This document shows, one piece after another, positions 1 through 9,672 of a stretch of DNA of 64,000 nt. The notes below the pieces were generated by a model that saw nothing but the letters and a program-made list of their open reading frames with translations, was not told the DNA's origin and ran no database searches. The position numbers were made by a program, and so were the translations under genes. The DNA is taken from the NCBI GenBank assembly GCA_040880025.1, contig JBBDJD010000021.1, forward strand, positions 62,001 through 126,000, read 5' to 3'. Numbering within the stretch: the stretch's first letter is position 1; each line of letters begins with the position of its first letter. Origin of the DNA: RCIO01 sp040880025 (GTDB taxonomy: Bacteria; Pseudomonadota; Alphaproteobacteria; Rhizobiales; Rhizobiaceae).

Positions 1-64
1 CGGGAGCAAGGGCCAGAAGCACGGCCCATGGTCGGCCGACGTCTCGAAGTCGTAGCAGTCTCAT
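1..64 (-). CDS. possible start of a gene running off the left edge
   Basis: An open frame begins with ATG at 64 on the minus strand, two bases after the stop of the LacI gene, and stays open to the window edge. The 21 visible codons begin MRLLRLRDVG and then turn hydrophobic, as at the start of a signal peptide or membrane segment. No clear ribosome binding site is visible and there is too little sequence to assign a family. It could equally be non-coding. It is listed because its position just behind lacI would make it part of the same transcript. Confidence 0.25.
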   Translation of the reverse strand, partial: MRLLRLRDVGRPWAVLLALAP

Positions 65-66
65 GC

Positions 67-1173
67 CTATTTCGGCATCGCCGCGGTCAGTCTGGTATCA
101 AGTGAAACGGTTGCGGGTCGCGGTACTTCGGGCGGCTCCACGACGCCGCCGGGTATGCTCAGGCTCTGCAACTCGGCGGTCGGCCGGCCATTGATGCGCC
201 CCATGAGCGCCCGCGCCAGTTCGCGGCCGGCGAGGCGGAAATCCTCGTTGACGACGATTAGCCGCGGCCGGAACATCTGCACCAGCTTGGTCGATTGCTT
301 GGTGACGACGTCGATGTCCTCGCCAAGTGCCAAGCCGCATTGCTCGATAGCGCTGACTAGTGCAAAGGCCGAAGTTCCGCTGCCGCACACGATACCGTCG
401 GGCCGGCCGGCCCTCCTGAGAAGCTCCGCGGTCCGGTCGCGAATGTCGTCGATTGGCTGGTCGACCCAGACGCTGCGAAAAGGAACTTCCGTCACGGCGC
501 TTGCCGCGAGGCCTTCGGCGAATCCCTCCGTCATGTGCCGGTAATAGGTAAGTGTCGGCTCGGGCGCCAGAAGCGCCAGCCTGCTGCGTCCGCGCTCCGC
601 GAGACAGCGTACGGCGTTGCGGGCGAAGATCTGGTTGTCGAAATCGTGCCAGGGATGGTCGATGTCCATATTGGTGCGGCCGTGCGTGGCAAACGGGAAC
701 TGCCGCTCCGTCATGTATTTCACCCGCGCGTCATGCGGCTCCGTGCGCGATATGATGATCCCGTCCGCCGACTGCGTCTCCACCACATAGCGGACCGGAT
801 CCATGGGGTCGCTTCGCGCGGAATACGGCGTCAGGATAATGTGATAGGGCGTGCCCGCCAGTTCCTGTGACACCCCGTAGATGATGTCGGAGATGAAGCC
901 CATCAACTGCTCGTCGGTGTTGAGCAGCAGCGATATGACATTGGTCTTTCCGGTCCGCAGGCGAACGCCTGCCCGGTTCGGCCGGTAGCCCACCTGCCGC
1001 GCCACCAGCTGGACCCGATGCTTGGTGTCGGCGGAAATGTCCGGCGCGTTCTTCAGCGCGCGCGAAACCGTCGTCACGCCGAGCCCGGTCATGAACGCGA
1101 TCGTCTTCAAGGTCGGCCGCCCGTCTGGCGGCCGCGGACCATTTCCGTCCGGGGGTCTCGCCTTCCCCTTCAT
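67..1173 (-). CDS. LacI-family transcriptional regulator
   Basis: This 368-residue protein has a LacI-type helix-turn-helix at about residues 20-67 (key stretch TVSRALKNAPDIS, then the hinge region YRPNRAG). A periplasmic-binding-like sensor domain follows, starting near TNVISLLL. LacI proteins repress sugar operons and release DNA when a sugar or sugar phosphate binds. The gene is divergent from a sugar ABC transporter operon, and the intervening region holds two palindromes of LacI-operator type, one perfect and one imperfect. The inferred role is repression of the operon and of itself. The inducer is unknown; a pentoside or glucoside is likely given the downstream GH43 enzyme. The N-terminal extension of about 19 residues before the HTH is proline-rich, so the true start could lie slightly downstream. 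Confidence 0.93.
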   Translation of the reverse strand: MKGKARPPDGNGPRPPDGRPTLKTIAFMTGLGVTTVSRALKNAPDISADTKHRVQLVARQVGYRPNRAGVRLRTGKTNVISLLLNTDEQLMGFISDIIYGVSQELAGTPYHIILTPYSARSDPMDPVRYVVETQSADGIIISRTEPHDARVKYMTERQFPFATHGRTNMDIDHPWHDFDNQIFARNAVRCLAERGRSRLALLAPEPTLTYYRHMTEGFAEGLAASAVTEVPFRSVWVDQPIDDIRDRTAELLRRAGRPDGIVCGSGTSAFALVSAIEQCGLALGEDIDVVTKQSTKLVQMFRPRLIVVNEDFRLAGRELARALMGRINGRPTAELQSLSIPGGVVEPPEVPRPATVSLDTRLTAAMPK

Positions 1174-1254
1174 TGCCCTGCCGCCTCGGTTCGAGTTCAG
1201 GTTGATGGCCTCTCCAGCCGCCGGTTCTGACTCCGCTTGGCCTGAAAAACAAGC

Positions 1255-1272
1255 ACCTGCAACGTTACAGAT
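1255..1272. promoter_or_regulatory. LacI-type operator, imperfect copy
   Basis: The right half GTTACAGAT matches the perfect operator at 1552-1569 exactly. The left half ACCTGCAAC matches it at 7 of 9 positions. The central AACGTT is typical of LacI-family operators. It lies about 80 bp upstream of the lacI start codon, which suggests autoregulation. Confidence 0.75.
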
Positions 1273-1551
1273 TATTGTGCAGCGCGGAACGTGAATTCCT
1301 CACGCAGCCATTTATCATTCCGATTCGCAGCGGGCGGGCTTGTCTCAGAGGTCCGGAAGCGTGCGGTGCAAAATTATGAGAAAACAGAGCGTTGCGGCCA
1401 AATGCAGTCGAACATGCTGCGCCGCACAATCGATTGGACGCATTTGAATCGATTCAGTCTGGAGCATTCACCTTAATTTCGAGTCGCGAAAAAAATCGCT
1501 CCGATTCGCATCGAGTCTGTTGCGCCCCCCACTTCATTCGCTTAACGTCCC

Positions 1552-1569
1552 ATCTGTAACGTTACAGAT
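1552..1569. promoter_or_regulatory. LacI-type operator, perfect 18-bp palindrome
   Basis: ATCTGTAACGTTACAGAT is a perfect inverted repeat centred between 1560 and 1561. It ends 3 bp before the ribosome binding site of the sugar-binding protein gene. A repressor bound here would block transcription of the ABC operon. The central CG step and AACGTT core fit LacI-family sites. Confidence 0.85.
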
Positions 1570-1584
1570 TCAGGGAGGACTGTG

Positions 1585-2823
1585 ATGAATTATCGTACAT
1601 TGACCGCTGCGTTCGCCGCCTCGGTCGCACTCAACTTTGCCGGCCCGGCCAACGCCGTTGACCTCGAGGTCACGCACTGGTGGACCTCCGGTGGCGAGGC
1701 AGCTGCCGTTGCCGAATTCGCCAAAGCCTTCGACGCAACCGGAAACAAATGGATCGACGGCGCTATCGCCGGTTCCGGCGGCGTTGCCCGCCCGATCATG
1801 ATTAGCCGTATTACCGGCGGCGACCCAATGGCCGCCACGCAGTTCAACCACGGCCGTCAGGCCGAGGAACTCGTTGAGGCGGGCCTCATGCTCGACCTTA
1901 CCGAACTGGCCGAGAAGGAAGGCTGGAAGGACATCGTCCATCCGTCTTCCCTGCTCGACAGCTGCACGCTCGACGGCCGCATCTACTGTGTGCCGGTCAA
2001 CATCCACTCATGGCAGTGGCTGTGGCTCTCGCACAAGGCGTTTGAAGATGCAGGCGTTGCTGTCCCGACCAACTGGGACGAGTTCGTCGCGGCCGCTCCT
2101 AAGCTGCGCGAGGCGGGCAAGGTTCCGCTAGCAATGGGCAACCAGCCATGGCAGGCCTCGGGCGCGTTCGGCGTTATGACCGTCGCGATCGCAGGCATCG
2201 ACGCCTGGAAGGCCGTCAACATCGACAAGGACGCCGAAGTGGCGGCCGGTTCGGAATACGCCAAGGTGTTCCAGGCCGCGGCCGACGCGCGCGAGTTCCG
2301 CAAGGGCTCCAACGTGCAGGACTGGAACCAGGCCACCAATATGGTCATCACCGGCGAAAGCGGCGGCCAGATCATGGGTGACTGGGCGCAGGGCGAGTTC
2401 CAGGTTGCCGGCCAGGTGGCCGGCGAAGACTACAGCTGCCTGCCTGGTCTGGGCGTGAACCAGATCATCTCGACCGGCGGCGACGCCTTCTACTTCCCGA
2501 AGCTCGACGATCCGGAGAAGGAAGCGGCCCAGCTTGAGCTCGCTTCGCTGATGCTGTCGAAGGAAGTCCAGGTCAACTTCAACCTCAAGAAGGGCTCGCT
2601 GCCGGTGCGCGGCGATGTCGATCTGGCTGCTGCTAACGACTGCATGAAGAAGGGTCTGGCAATCCTCGCCACCGGCGCCATCCTGCCGGACGGCAACCAG
2701 ACGCTGTCGCCGGACACGCAGGGACAGATGGAAGACCTGATGACCCAGTTCTGGTCCAGCGAAGACATCTCCGCGGAAGAGGCGCAGAAGCGCTACGCTG
2801 AGATCATCGCCAACGCCGACTGA
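1585..2823 (+). CDS. sugar ABC transporter substrate-binding protein (CUT1 type)
   Basis: This is a periplasmic solute-binding protein of about 412 residues that delivers a sugar to the two permeases downstream. A signal peptide is visible (MNYRTLTAAFAASVALNFA, cleavage near ANA-VD). The mature start VDLEVTHWWTSGGE is typical of extracellular solute-binding family 1 proteins of Rhizobiales. ATG 1585 is chosen over GTG 1582 because AGGGAGG at 1572-1578 sits 6 bases before it. The operator at 1552-1569 lies just upstream, so expression should be LacI-controlled. A strong hairpin follows the stop codon. The sugar ligand cannot be read from sequence; linkage to GH43 suggests a xyloside, arabinoside or related glycoside. 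Confidence 0.93.
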   Translation: MNYRTLTAAFAASVALNFAGPANAVDLEVTHWWTSGGEAAAVAEFAKAFDATGNKWIDGAIAGSGGVARPIMISRITGGDPMAATQFNHGRQAEELVEAGLMLDLTELAEKEGWKDIVHPSSLLDSCTLDGRIYCVPVNIHSWQWLWLSHKAFEDAGVAVPTNWDEFVAAAPKLREAGKVPLAMGNQPWQASGAFGVMTVAIAGIDAWKAVNIDKDAEVAAGSEYAKVFQAAADAREFRKGSNVQDWNQATNMVITGESGGQIMGDWAQGEFQVAGQVAGEDYSCLPGLGVNQIISTGGDAFYFPKLDDPEKEAAQLELASLMLSKEVQVNFNLKKGSLPVRGDVDLAAANDCMKKGLAILATGAILPDGNQTLSPDTQGQMEDLMTQFWSSEDISAEEAQKRYAEIIANAD

Positions 2824-2838
2824 TCCTTTGATCCTGAT

Positions 2839-2868
2839 GCTGCCGGCCCGGTTATCCGGGCCGGCAGC
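2839..2868 (+). terminator. strong intercistronic hairpin after the binding-protein gene
   Basis: A perfect 13-bp stem (GCTGCCGGCCCGG paired with CCGGGCCGGCAGC) closes a 4-base TTAT loop, 15 bp after the stop. No long T-run follows. It is more likely a partial terminator or mRNA-stabilising hairpin that keeps the binding protein in excess over the permeases, a common arrangement in ABC import operons. Confidence 0.75.
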
Positions 2869-2963
2869 AGCTTTATACGGGGATCGGGTCGGAGACGGCC
2901 GGCTTCATCTGAAAAGATTGAGCGGCTGTTGCTGCGCACGTTCCCCTAAGGGGAGTTCCTTCG

Positions 2964-4343
2964 ATGGCGGATACCGTTGAGACGGGAGCGATCGTCGCGG
3001 ATATGCGGCCGGCGCGTCGACGGCAGTGGGAGCAGTGGCTGATCATCGGAATCGTGGCCGCCGTGGTCCTTCGGCTTGCGATGCTGTTCGGCCTGTCGGT
3101 CTGGTTCGAGGACATGGGTTCCGCCGGGACGTTGATCGTCGACGGCCTGCCCTGGTTCGCCCTTGCCGTGTCGGTGGTGGCGCTGTCTGCGATAATCGCC
3201 CGGCTTCCCGGCGGCTTCAGCCTTTCTCGCAACCGTCTCCAGAATCACGTCATCGGATGGACGGTGGCGGCGGCTCTGCTTCTGTTTTTCGACCTTTTGG
3301 GCCCACAGATAAAGCCTGCGATTGCGGCCCTCGGGCGCCCGGCGAGAATATTCATCGATTTTTGCGGCGCTCACGGGATGTTCCTCGCCGCCATCTCGTT
3401 GCTTGTGGCCGGCACGCTCGCTGCAAGCGGATCGGAACGGCAGATCGTATCGCGGCCCGGATTGTTCGAGCGCGTCTGGTCGCTGAACCTGACCGCCAAG
3501 ATCGCCGCCTTGCCCATGATGCTGGTCGCACTCGGCGTATTCACCGGCGGCACCGTATGGACGGTTGTCTATTCGTTCACCGACTCACGGCTTCTGCCGC
3601 GCGAGAAATGGGTAGGCCTCGCCCAGTATGTACGTCTCTGGGGCGAGGACCGCTGGCTCATCTCGATCGAAAATCTGATGATCTACGGCGTCTGTTCGCT
3701 GATCTTTTCGGTCGTTATCGGCTTCTTGCTCGCGGCGATGCTGGATCAGAAGGTCCGGTTTGAAAACACGTTCCGGACGATCTTCCTCTACCCGTTCGCG
3801 CTTTCCTTTATCGTCACCGGCCTTGTCTGGCAGTGGGTGTTGAACCCCGACTTCGGTATTCAGGCCGTCGTGCGCTCGCTGGGCTGGGAAAGCTTCGCGT
3901 TCGATCCGCTCTACAACCAGGATATCGTTATCTACGGAATCCTGATCGCCGGCCTCTGGCAGGGAACGGGGCTGATCATGTGTCTCATGCTCGCCGGGCT
4001 CCGCGGTATAGATCCCGAAATATGGAAGGCCTCCCGCATCGACGGGATCCCGATGTGGAAGACCTACCTCTTCATCGTCATTCCGATGATGCGGCCCGTT
4101 TTCATCACGACGCTCGTCCTGATCGCGTCCGGTATCGTCCGTGTCTACGATCTCGTGGTCGCCCAGACCAGCGGCGGTCCCGGAATCGCCTCGGAAGTCC
4201 CCGCCAAATATGTCTACGACAAGATGTTCCTCGGCCAGAACCTGGCCCAGGGATTCTCGGCGTCGACAATGATGCTGTTGTCCGTGCTCATCGTGCTCAT
4301 CCCATGGGCCTATCTCGAATTCGGAGGGAAGAAGCGTGGCTAA
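2964..4343 (+). CDS. sugar ABC transporter permease, MalF-like
   Basis: This 459-residue inner-membrane permease belongs to the binding-protein-dependent transport family. It has extra N-terminal hydrophobic segments (about residues 25-50, 60-80, 95-115 and 135-155) before the transport core. The core carries the EAA-type loop near EIWKASRIDGIPMWKTY (residues about 350-370), which contacts the ATPase. It forms a heterodimer with the next gene product. The length exceeds that of a minimal MalF-like permease because of the N-terminal extension. AGGGGAG lies upstream of ATG 2964. Its 3' end overlaps the next gene by 8 bp, indicating translational coupling. Confidence 0.92.
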   Translation: MADTVETGAIVADMRPARRRQWEQWLIIGIVAAVVLRLAMLFGLSVWFEDMGSAGTLIVDGLPWFALAVSVVALSAIIARLPGGFSLSRNRLQNHVIGWTVAAALLLFFDLLGPQIKPAIAALGRPARIFIDFCGAHGMFLAAISLLVAGTLAASGSERQIVSRPGLFERVWSLNLTAKIAALPMMLVALGVFTGGTVWTVVYSFTDSRLLPREKWVGLAQYVRLWGEDRWLISIENLMIYGVCSLIFSVVIGFLLAAMLDQKVRFENTFRTIFLYPFALSFIVTGLVWQWVLNPDFGIQAVVRSLGWESFAFDPLYNQDIVIYGILIAGLWQGTGLIMCLMLAGLRGIDPEIWKASRIDGIPMWKTYLFIVIPMMRPVFITTLVLIASGIVRVYDLVVAQTSGGPGIASEVPAKYVYDKMFLGQNLAQGFSASTMMLLSVLIVLIPWAYLEFGGKKRG

Positions 4344-5277
4344 TACGGGCACCCTCAATCTGACCGCCGCCGCGATGGATCCGGTCGCGGCCGAGCTTTC
4401 CGGTCCACGCGGGCCTCGTCCCAGGCCGACCTTCTCGAGGCGCAACATCTTCCTCTACGGCGCGCTGATCGTGGTGGCGCTGTACTATCTGCTGCCGCTC
4501 TATGTGATGATCGTCACGTCGCTGAAAGGCATGCCGGAAATCCGGCTTGGAAACATCTTCTCGCCGCCTGTCGAGATCACCTTCCAGCCTTGGGTAAAGG
4601 CCTGGTCGGAAGCCTGCACGGGCCTGAATTGCGAGGGGCTGTCACGCGGCTTCTGGAATTCGGTGCGGATTCTCGTTCCTTCGGTCGTGCTGTCGATCGC
4701 GATTGCGTCGGTCAATGGCTACGCGCTGGCCAATTGGCGCTTCAAGGGCGCCGACATATTCTTCACGATCCTGATCTTCGGCGCCTTCATTCCCTACCAG
4801 GTGATGCTCTATCCGCTGGTGATCATCCTGCGTGAGATGGGCCTCTACGGGACGCTTTGGGGTCTGGTTCTGGTTCATACCGTGTTCGGCATGCCCATCC
4901 TGACGCTGCTGTTCCGCAACTACTTCACCTCGCTGCCTGAAGAGCTCTTCAAGGCGGCGCGCGTCGATGGCGCCGGGTTCTGGGGCATCTATTTCAAGAT
5001 CATGCTGCCGATGTCGCTGCCGATCTTCGTGGTTGCCATCATCATCCAGGTGACGGGCATCTGGAACGACTTCCTGTTCGGCGTCGTCTACACCAAGCCG
5101 GACACCTATCCGATGACGGTTCAGCTCAACAACATCGTCAATTCGGTTCAGGGGGTGAAGGAATACAATGTGAACATGGCGGCCACCCTGCTTACCGGGC
5201 TGGTGCCGCTCTTCGTCTATTTCGTATCGGGAAAACTGTTCGTGCGCGGCATCGCCGCAGGCGCGGTCAAGGGTTGA
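4336..5277 (+). CDS. sugar ABC transporter permease, MalG-like
   Basis: This is a 313-residue inner-membrane permease. A hydrophobic first helix is near FLYGALIVVALYYLLPLYVM. The EAA loop is near EELFKAARVDGAGFWGIYFKI, the contact site for the nucleotide-binding subunit. The start is GTG 4336, inside the end of the preceding permease gene, with GGAGGG at 4323-4328 spaced 7 bases before it. It pairs with the MalF-like subunit to form the sugar channel. Confidence 0.92.
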   Translation: MANTGTLNLTAAAMDPVAAELSGPRGPRPRPTFSRRNIFLYGALIVVALYYLLPLYVMIVTSLKGMPEIRLGNIFSPPVEITFQPWVKAWSEACTGLNCEGLSRGFWNSVRILVPSVVLSIAIASVNGYALANWRFKGADIFFTILIFGAFIPYQVMLYPLVIILREMGLYGTLWGLVLVHTVFGMPILTLLFRNYFTSLPEELFKAARVDGAGFWGIYFKIMLPMSLPIFVVAIIIQVTGIWNDFLFGVVYTKPDTYPMTVQLNNIVNSVQGVKEYNVNMAATLLTGLVPLFVYFVSGKLFVRGIAAGAVKG

Positions 5278-5294
5278 GGGGCTGAGATTAGATA

Positions 5295-6380
<1,086 letters not shown>

Positions 6381-6519
6381 ACGCCGGAAAATCCCGGCGG
6401 TCCCAAAGGCCACAAACAACGAGGGCAGGAAGCGGCGCGACATCGGCTGTGCAGATGCCGTGGCGCGAAACGCGAAACCCCGTCCGATGAATTTGCCGTC
6501 CACGTGCATTGGAGCAGTC

Positions 6520-7266
6520 ATGACGTCCTTTTCGTATCAACTTTACTCGTCCCGCGAGTTTCCGCCGCTCGAAGACACGCTGGCCATGCTCAGGGGCCTT
6601 GGCTACGAGGAAGTCGAGGGCTTTGGTGGGGTCTATGGCGATCCCGACGGATTGAAGTCGGCTCTCGATCGCAATGGCCTCAAGATGACCTCCGGCCATT
6701 TCGGCCTCGACATGCTGGAGAACGATCCGGACAAGGCGCTGAACATTGCGCGCACCACCGGGATGAAGGCGATCTTCTGCCCGCATATTGGCGCCGACCA
6801 GCGCCCGGACTCGGCCGCCGGCTGGAGCGAATTCGGCCGCCGGCTGGCCAGGGCGGGAGAGCCCTTCACGAAGGAGGGAATCGTATTCGGCTGGCATAAC
6901 CACGATTTCGAGCTGCGCCCGCTGGCCGACGGCTCGGTTCCATTGGCGCTGATGCTCGATGCCGCGCCCGATATCGCATGGGAAGGCGACATCGCCTGGG
7001 TTGTGCGTGGCGGGGCCGATCCGCTCGACTGGATAGCGCGCTACGGTGACCGGCTGGCTGCGGTCCACATCAAGGACATCGCGCCGCATGGCGAGAAGAA
7101 GGACGAAGACGGCTGGGACGATGTCGGCCATGGAACCATGCCCTGGAAAGCGATCTGGGCGGCGATTGCGAAGACGCCGGCGAAATTCTTCGTCATGGAA
7201 CACGACAAGCCGAACGATCACGAGCGCTTCGCGCGCCGCTCGATCGAAGCGGCCCGCAACCTCTAG
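6520..7266 (+). CDS. sugar phosphate isomerase/epimerase family protein (xylose isomerase-like TIM barrel)
   Basis: The protein is 248 residues if translation starts at ATG 6520, which has GGAG at 6511-6514. An upstream in-frame start at 6460 would add an unconvincing arginine-rich N-terminus. The AP-endonuclease-2/xylose isomerase-like fold is indicated by EVEGFGG, the metal-site stretch FGWHNHDFEL and VHIKDIAP, and C-terminal EHDKPNDH. Family members interconvert sugars or inositols, and some act as lyases on 3-keto-glycosides. Adjacency to a Gfo/Idh/MocA oxidoreductase suggests the two act in sequence on the imported sugar. The exact reaction is unknown. Confidence 0.85.
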   Translation: MTSFSYQLYSSREFPPLEDTLAMLRGLGYEEVEGFGGVYGDPDGLKSALDRNGLKMTSGHFGLDMLENDPDKALNIARTTGMKAIFCPHIGADQRPDSAAGWSEFGRRLARAGEPFTKEGIVFGWHNHDFELRPLADGSVPLALMLDAAPDIAWEGDIAWVVRGGADPLDWIARYGDRLAAVHIKDIAPHGEKKDEDGWDDVGHGTMPWKAIWAAIAKTPAKFFVMEHDKPNDHERFARRSIEAARNL

Positions 7267-7268
7267 GA

Positions 7269-7313
7269 GCATGTCGCCCGAAGGTGGGAACCGGTTTCGG
7301 GATAACGACATGC
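7269..7313. repeat. intergenic palindromic repeat, diverged copy
   Basis: The outer arms GCATGTCG (7269-7276) and CGACATGC (7306-7313) pair. The inner blocks CCCGAA (7277-7282) and TTCGGG (7296-7301) also pair. The layout matches the repeat at 9604-9650: a GCATG arm, a CCCGAA block, a spacer, a TTTCGG block and a CATGC arm. It lies directly after the stop of the isomerase gene. Elements like this are abundant in Mesorhizobium-type genomes. Confidence 0.7.
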
Positions 7314-7382
7314 GGCGAAACAACAATTTGACGCGCTCCGGCTGAATTCGTTTCGGAGCGACGCACAGTGGGAGCATTGAGG

Positions 7383-8525
7383 ATGGCGAAGAAACTCGGA
7401 GTCGGCATTGTCGGCTGCGGCAACATTTCGGCAGCGTATTTTTCGCTGTCGAAGCAGTTCAAGGGCATGGAAGTCGTTGCCTGCAGCGACGTCGACATGA
7501 AGGCCGCGAAGGCGCGCGCCAAGGAATTCGGCGTCCGCGCCGAGACCGGTCCCAATCTGCTGGCCGCCAAGGATGTCGACATCATCGTCAATCTGACGAT
7601 ACCCGCCGCGCACTACGATGTGTCGAAGGCGGCGATCGATGCGGGCAAGCACGTCTACTCCGAAAAGCCCTTCGTGCTGTCGGTCAAGGAAGGTCTCGAC
7701 CTCAAGAAACAGGCCGACAAGAAGGGGCTGCGCATCGGCTCCGCGCCCGACACCTTTCTGGGCGGCGCGCATCAGCTTGCGCGCAAGATCATCGATTCCG
7801 GCGCCGTCGGGAACATCACCAGCGGCACCGCGTTCGTGATGAGCCACGGCATGGAGCACTGGCACCCGAACCCGGATTTCTTCTTCCTGCCGGGCGGGGG
7901 CCCGATCCTCGATATCGGACCCTATTATGTAACCAATCTCATCCAGCTCATCGGTCCGGTGAGGCGGGTCGCGGCGTTTTCCGCCACGCCGGCGCTGGAG
8001 CGCACCATCACCTCCAAGCCGCGCCACGGGCAGAAGATAAAGGTCAAGACGCCGACCACCATCCACTCGGTTCTGGAATTCGAGAACGGCGCAATCATCA
8101 CCCTCAATGCCAGCTGGGATGTCTGGAGTCACGGCCATTCGCCGATGGAGCTCTATGGCGAAGAGGGCACGCTTCACGTTCCGGATCCGAACTTCTTCGG
8201 CGGCGTTGTCAGCCAAGCCAAGCCCGGCAAGGCGTCGAAGCCGCAATCCTGGAAGCATCCGTTTGGGATTGGAAACCAGAAGCGCCCGGACGGCAGCATG
8301 CTGGCCAACTACCGCACGTCCGGCCTGTCCGACATGGCTCTGGCCATCGCCGCGGATCGCCCGCACCGCTGTTCGCTGGAGCTGGCGCTGCACGCTGTCG
8401 AGGTGATGACCGGTGTTCTGCAGGCAGGCGAAACCGGCAAGGTCGTCACCATGAAGACCAGTTGCGAGCGGCCGGCCGCGCTCGGTATTGCCGAGGCCAA
8501 GACGATGCTGGCGAAGAAGAAGTAG
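7383..8525 (+). CDS. Gfo/Idh/MocA family NAD(P)-dependent oxidoreductase
   Basis: This 380-residue sugar dehydrogenase-like enzyme has an N-terminal Rossmann fold (VGIVGCGNISAAYF, residues about 6-19). The family EKP motif (HVYSEKPFVLS) provides the conserved lysine, and the C-terminal domain contains GGGPILDIGPYYVTNL. ATG 7383 is preferred over upstream GTG 7368 because GGGAG at 7370-7374 precedes it at good spacing. Family members oxidise sugar or inositol hydroxyls. With the isomerase/epimerase upstream it probably processes the imported sugar. The substrate is not predictable from sequence alone. Confidence 0.9.
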   Translation: MAKKLGVGIVGCGNISAAYFSLSKQFKGMEVVACSDVDMKAAKARAKEFGVRAETGPNLLAAKDVDIIVNLTIPAAHYDVSKAAIDAGKHVYSEKPFVLSVKEGLDLKKQADKKGLRIGSAPDTFLGGAHQLARKIIDSGAVGNITSGTAFVMSHGMEHWHPNPDFFFLPGGGPILDIGPYYVTNLIQLIGPVRRVAAFSATPALERTITSKPRHGQKIKVKTPTTIHSVLEFENGAIITLNASWDVWSHGHSPMELYGEEGTLHVPDPNFFGGVVSQAKPGKASKPQSWKHPFGIGNQKRPDGSMLANYRTSGLSDMALAIAADRPHRCSLELALHAVEVMTGVLQAGETGKVVTMKTSCERPAALGIAEAKTMLAKKK

Positions 8526-8556
8526 ACACACGCACGGCGCGAGGGGAGGTCACACG

Positions 8557-9603
8557 ATGGGCGACTGGATGCCATCCGGCCAGCGTTACGACTCCATGGT
8601 CTACAATCGCTGCGGACGGTCGGGGCTGAAGCTCCCGGCGATTTCGCTCGGCCTCTGGCACAATTTCGGCGGCGACACGCCGCACGACCTCAAACAGACC
8701 CTGTGCCGGCGGGCCTTCGATCTGGGCATCACCCATTTCGACCTCGCCAACAATTACGGTCCTCCGCCGGGTTCGGCGGAGGAGGCTTTCGGCAAGATCC
8801 TGCGCGAAGATTTCGCCGGCTATCGCGACGAGCTGATCGTCTCCAGCAAGGCAGGCTACGGCATGTGGCCCGGACCCTATGGTGAATGGGGAAGCCGCAA
8901 ATATCTGCTCTCCTCGCTTGACCAGAGCCTGAAGCGGCTGGGCCTCGACTATGTCGACATCTTCTACTCGCACCGCTTCGATCCCGACACGCCGCTGGAA
9001 GAAACCATGATGGCGCTCGACCAGGCCGTCCGATCGGGCCGCGCTCTTTATGCCGGCATTTCGTCCTACAATTCGCAGCGCACGCGCGAAGCGGTGGCGA
9101 TCCTCAATGACCTCGGCACACCCTGCCTGATCCATCAGCCGAGCTATTCGATGATCAATCGCTGGGTCGAGGATGACGGCCTGCTCGACACACTGGAGGA
9201 ACTGGGCATCGGCTCGATCGTCTTCTCGCCGCTGGCCCAGGGCATGCTGACCGACAAATATCTGGACGGCATTCCAGAGACCAGCCGAGCTGCTCAGGGC
9301 AAGTCGCTCAGGCCGGACTTTCTCAACGAAAAGACCTTGGGCGGCATCCGGGCGCTCAACGAGATCGCCAAGCGCCGCGGCCAGACGCTGGCGCAGATGG
9401 CGCTTGCCTGGGTTCTGCGCGACGGCCATGTGACGACGGCGCTGATCGGCGCGAGCCGGCCGGAGCAGATCGACGATTGTGTCGCCGCACTTGAGAACCC
9501 CGATTTCAGCAAGGAAGAACTGGCTGAAATCGACCGCCACGCGCGTGACGCGGATGTCAATCTCTGGGCAGCCTCGGCGGAGCGCAAGGGGCCGTCGCGC
9601 TGA
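8557..9603 (+). CDS. aldo/keto reductase, L-glyceraldehyde 3-phosphate reductase-like (YghZ/MgrA group)
   Basis: The protein is 348 residues from ATG 8557, which has a strong GAGGGGAGG 7 bases upstream. The N-terminus YDSMVYNRCGRSGLKLP followed by GLWHNFG is characteristic of the YghZ/MgrA group. Catalytic tetrad residues are visible: Asp in THFDLANNYG, Tyr in NNYGPPPG, Lys in VSSKAGYG and His in IFYSHRFDPD. It is an NADPH-dependent reductase of short aldehydes and glyceraldehyde 3-phosphate. In this operon it may reduce an aldehyde product of the sugar pathway. Confidence 0.9.
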   Translation: MGDWMPSGQRYDSMVYNRCGRSGLKLPAISLGLWHNFGGDTPHDLKQTLCRRAFDLGITHFDLANNYGPPPGSAEEAFGKILREDFAGYRDELIVSSKAGYGMWPGPYGEWGSRKYLLSSLDQSLKRLGLDYVDIFYSHRFDPDTPLEETMMALDQAVRSGRALYAGISSYNSQRTREAVAILNDLGTPCLIHQPSYSMINRWVEDDGLLDTLEELGIGSIVFSPLAQGMLTDKYLDGIPETSRAAQGKSLRPDFLNEKTLGGIRALNEIAKRRGQTLAQMALAWVLRDGHVTTALIGASRPEQIDDCVAALENPDFSKEELAEIDRHARDADVNLWAASAERKGPSR

Positions 9604-9650
9604 AGCATGATCCCGAAAAGTGGACGCCGGTTTTCGGAAAAGATCATGCT
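9604..9650. repeat. rhizobial intergenic palindromic repeat
   Basis: The outer arms AGCATGATC (9604-9612) and GATCATGCT (9642-9650) are perfect inverses. The inner blocks CCGAAAA (9613-9619) and TTTTCGG (9631-9637) are also perfect inverses. I recognise this layout from memory as a repeat very common in Mesorhizobium and related genomes. It starts right after the aldo/keto reductase stop and would fold into a stable hairpin in the transcript. It supplies the spurious ATG 9607 upstream of the GH43 gene. Confidence 0.85.
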
Positions 9651-9672
9651 CAACAAACTGAGGGAGGCTTCC

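Larger units (their letters stand above)
1174..1584. promoter_or_regulatory. divergent promoter region between lacI and the sugar ABC operon
   Basis: This 411-bp stretch contains no convincing gene; a 61-codon open frame at 1291-1476 has no ribosome binding site or recognisable product. It holds two LacI-type operator palindromes, at 1255-1272 and 1552-1569, close to the two divergent gene starts. The ribosome binding site AGGGAGG of the binding-protein gene lies at 1572-1578. The stretch around 1440-1530 is relatively AT-rich and probably carries the plus-strand promoter, but I could not fix exact -35/-10 boxes. Confidence 0.6.

Noticed and set aside
1291..1476. A 61-codon frame in the lacI/ABC promoter region
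   Set aside because: It has no ribosome binding site and no recognisable product, and the region is clearly regulatory.
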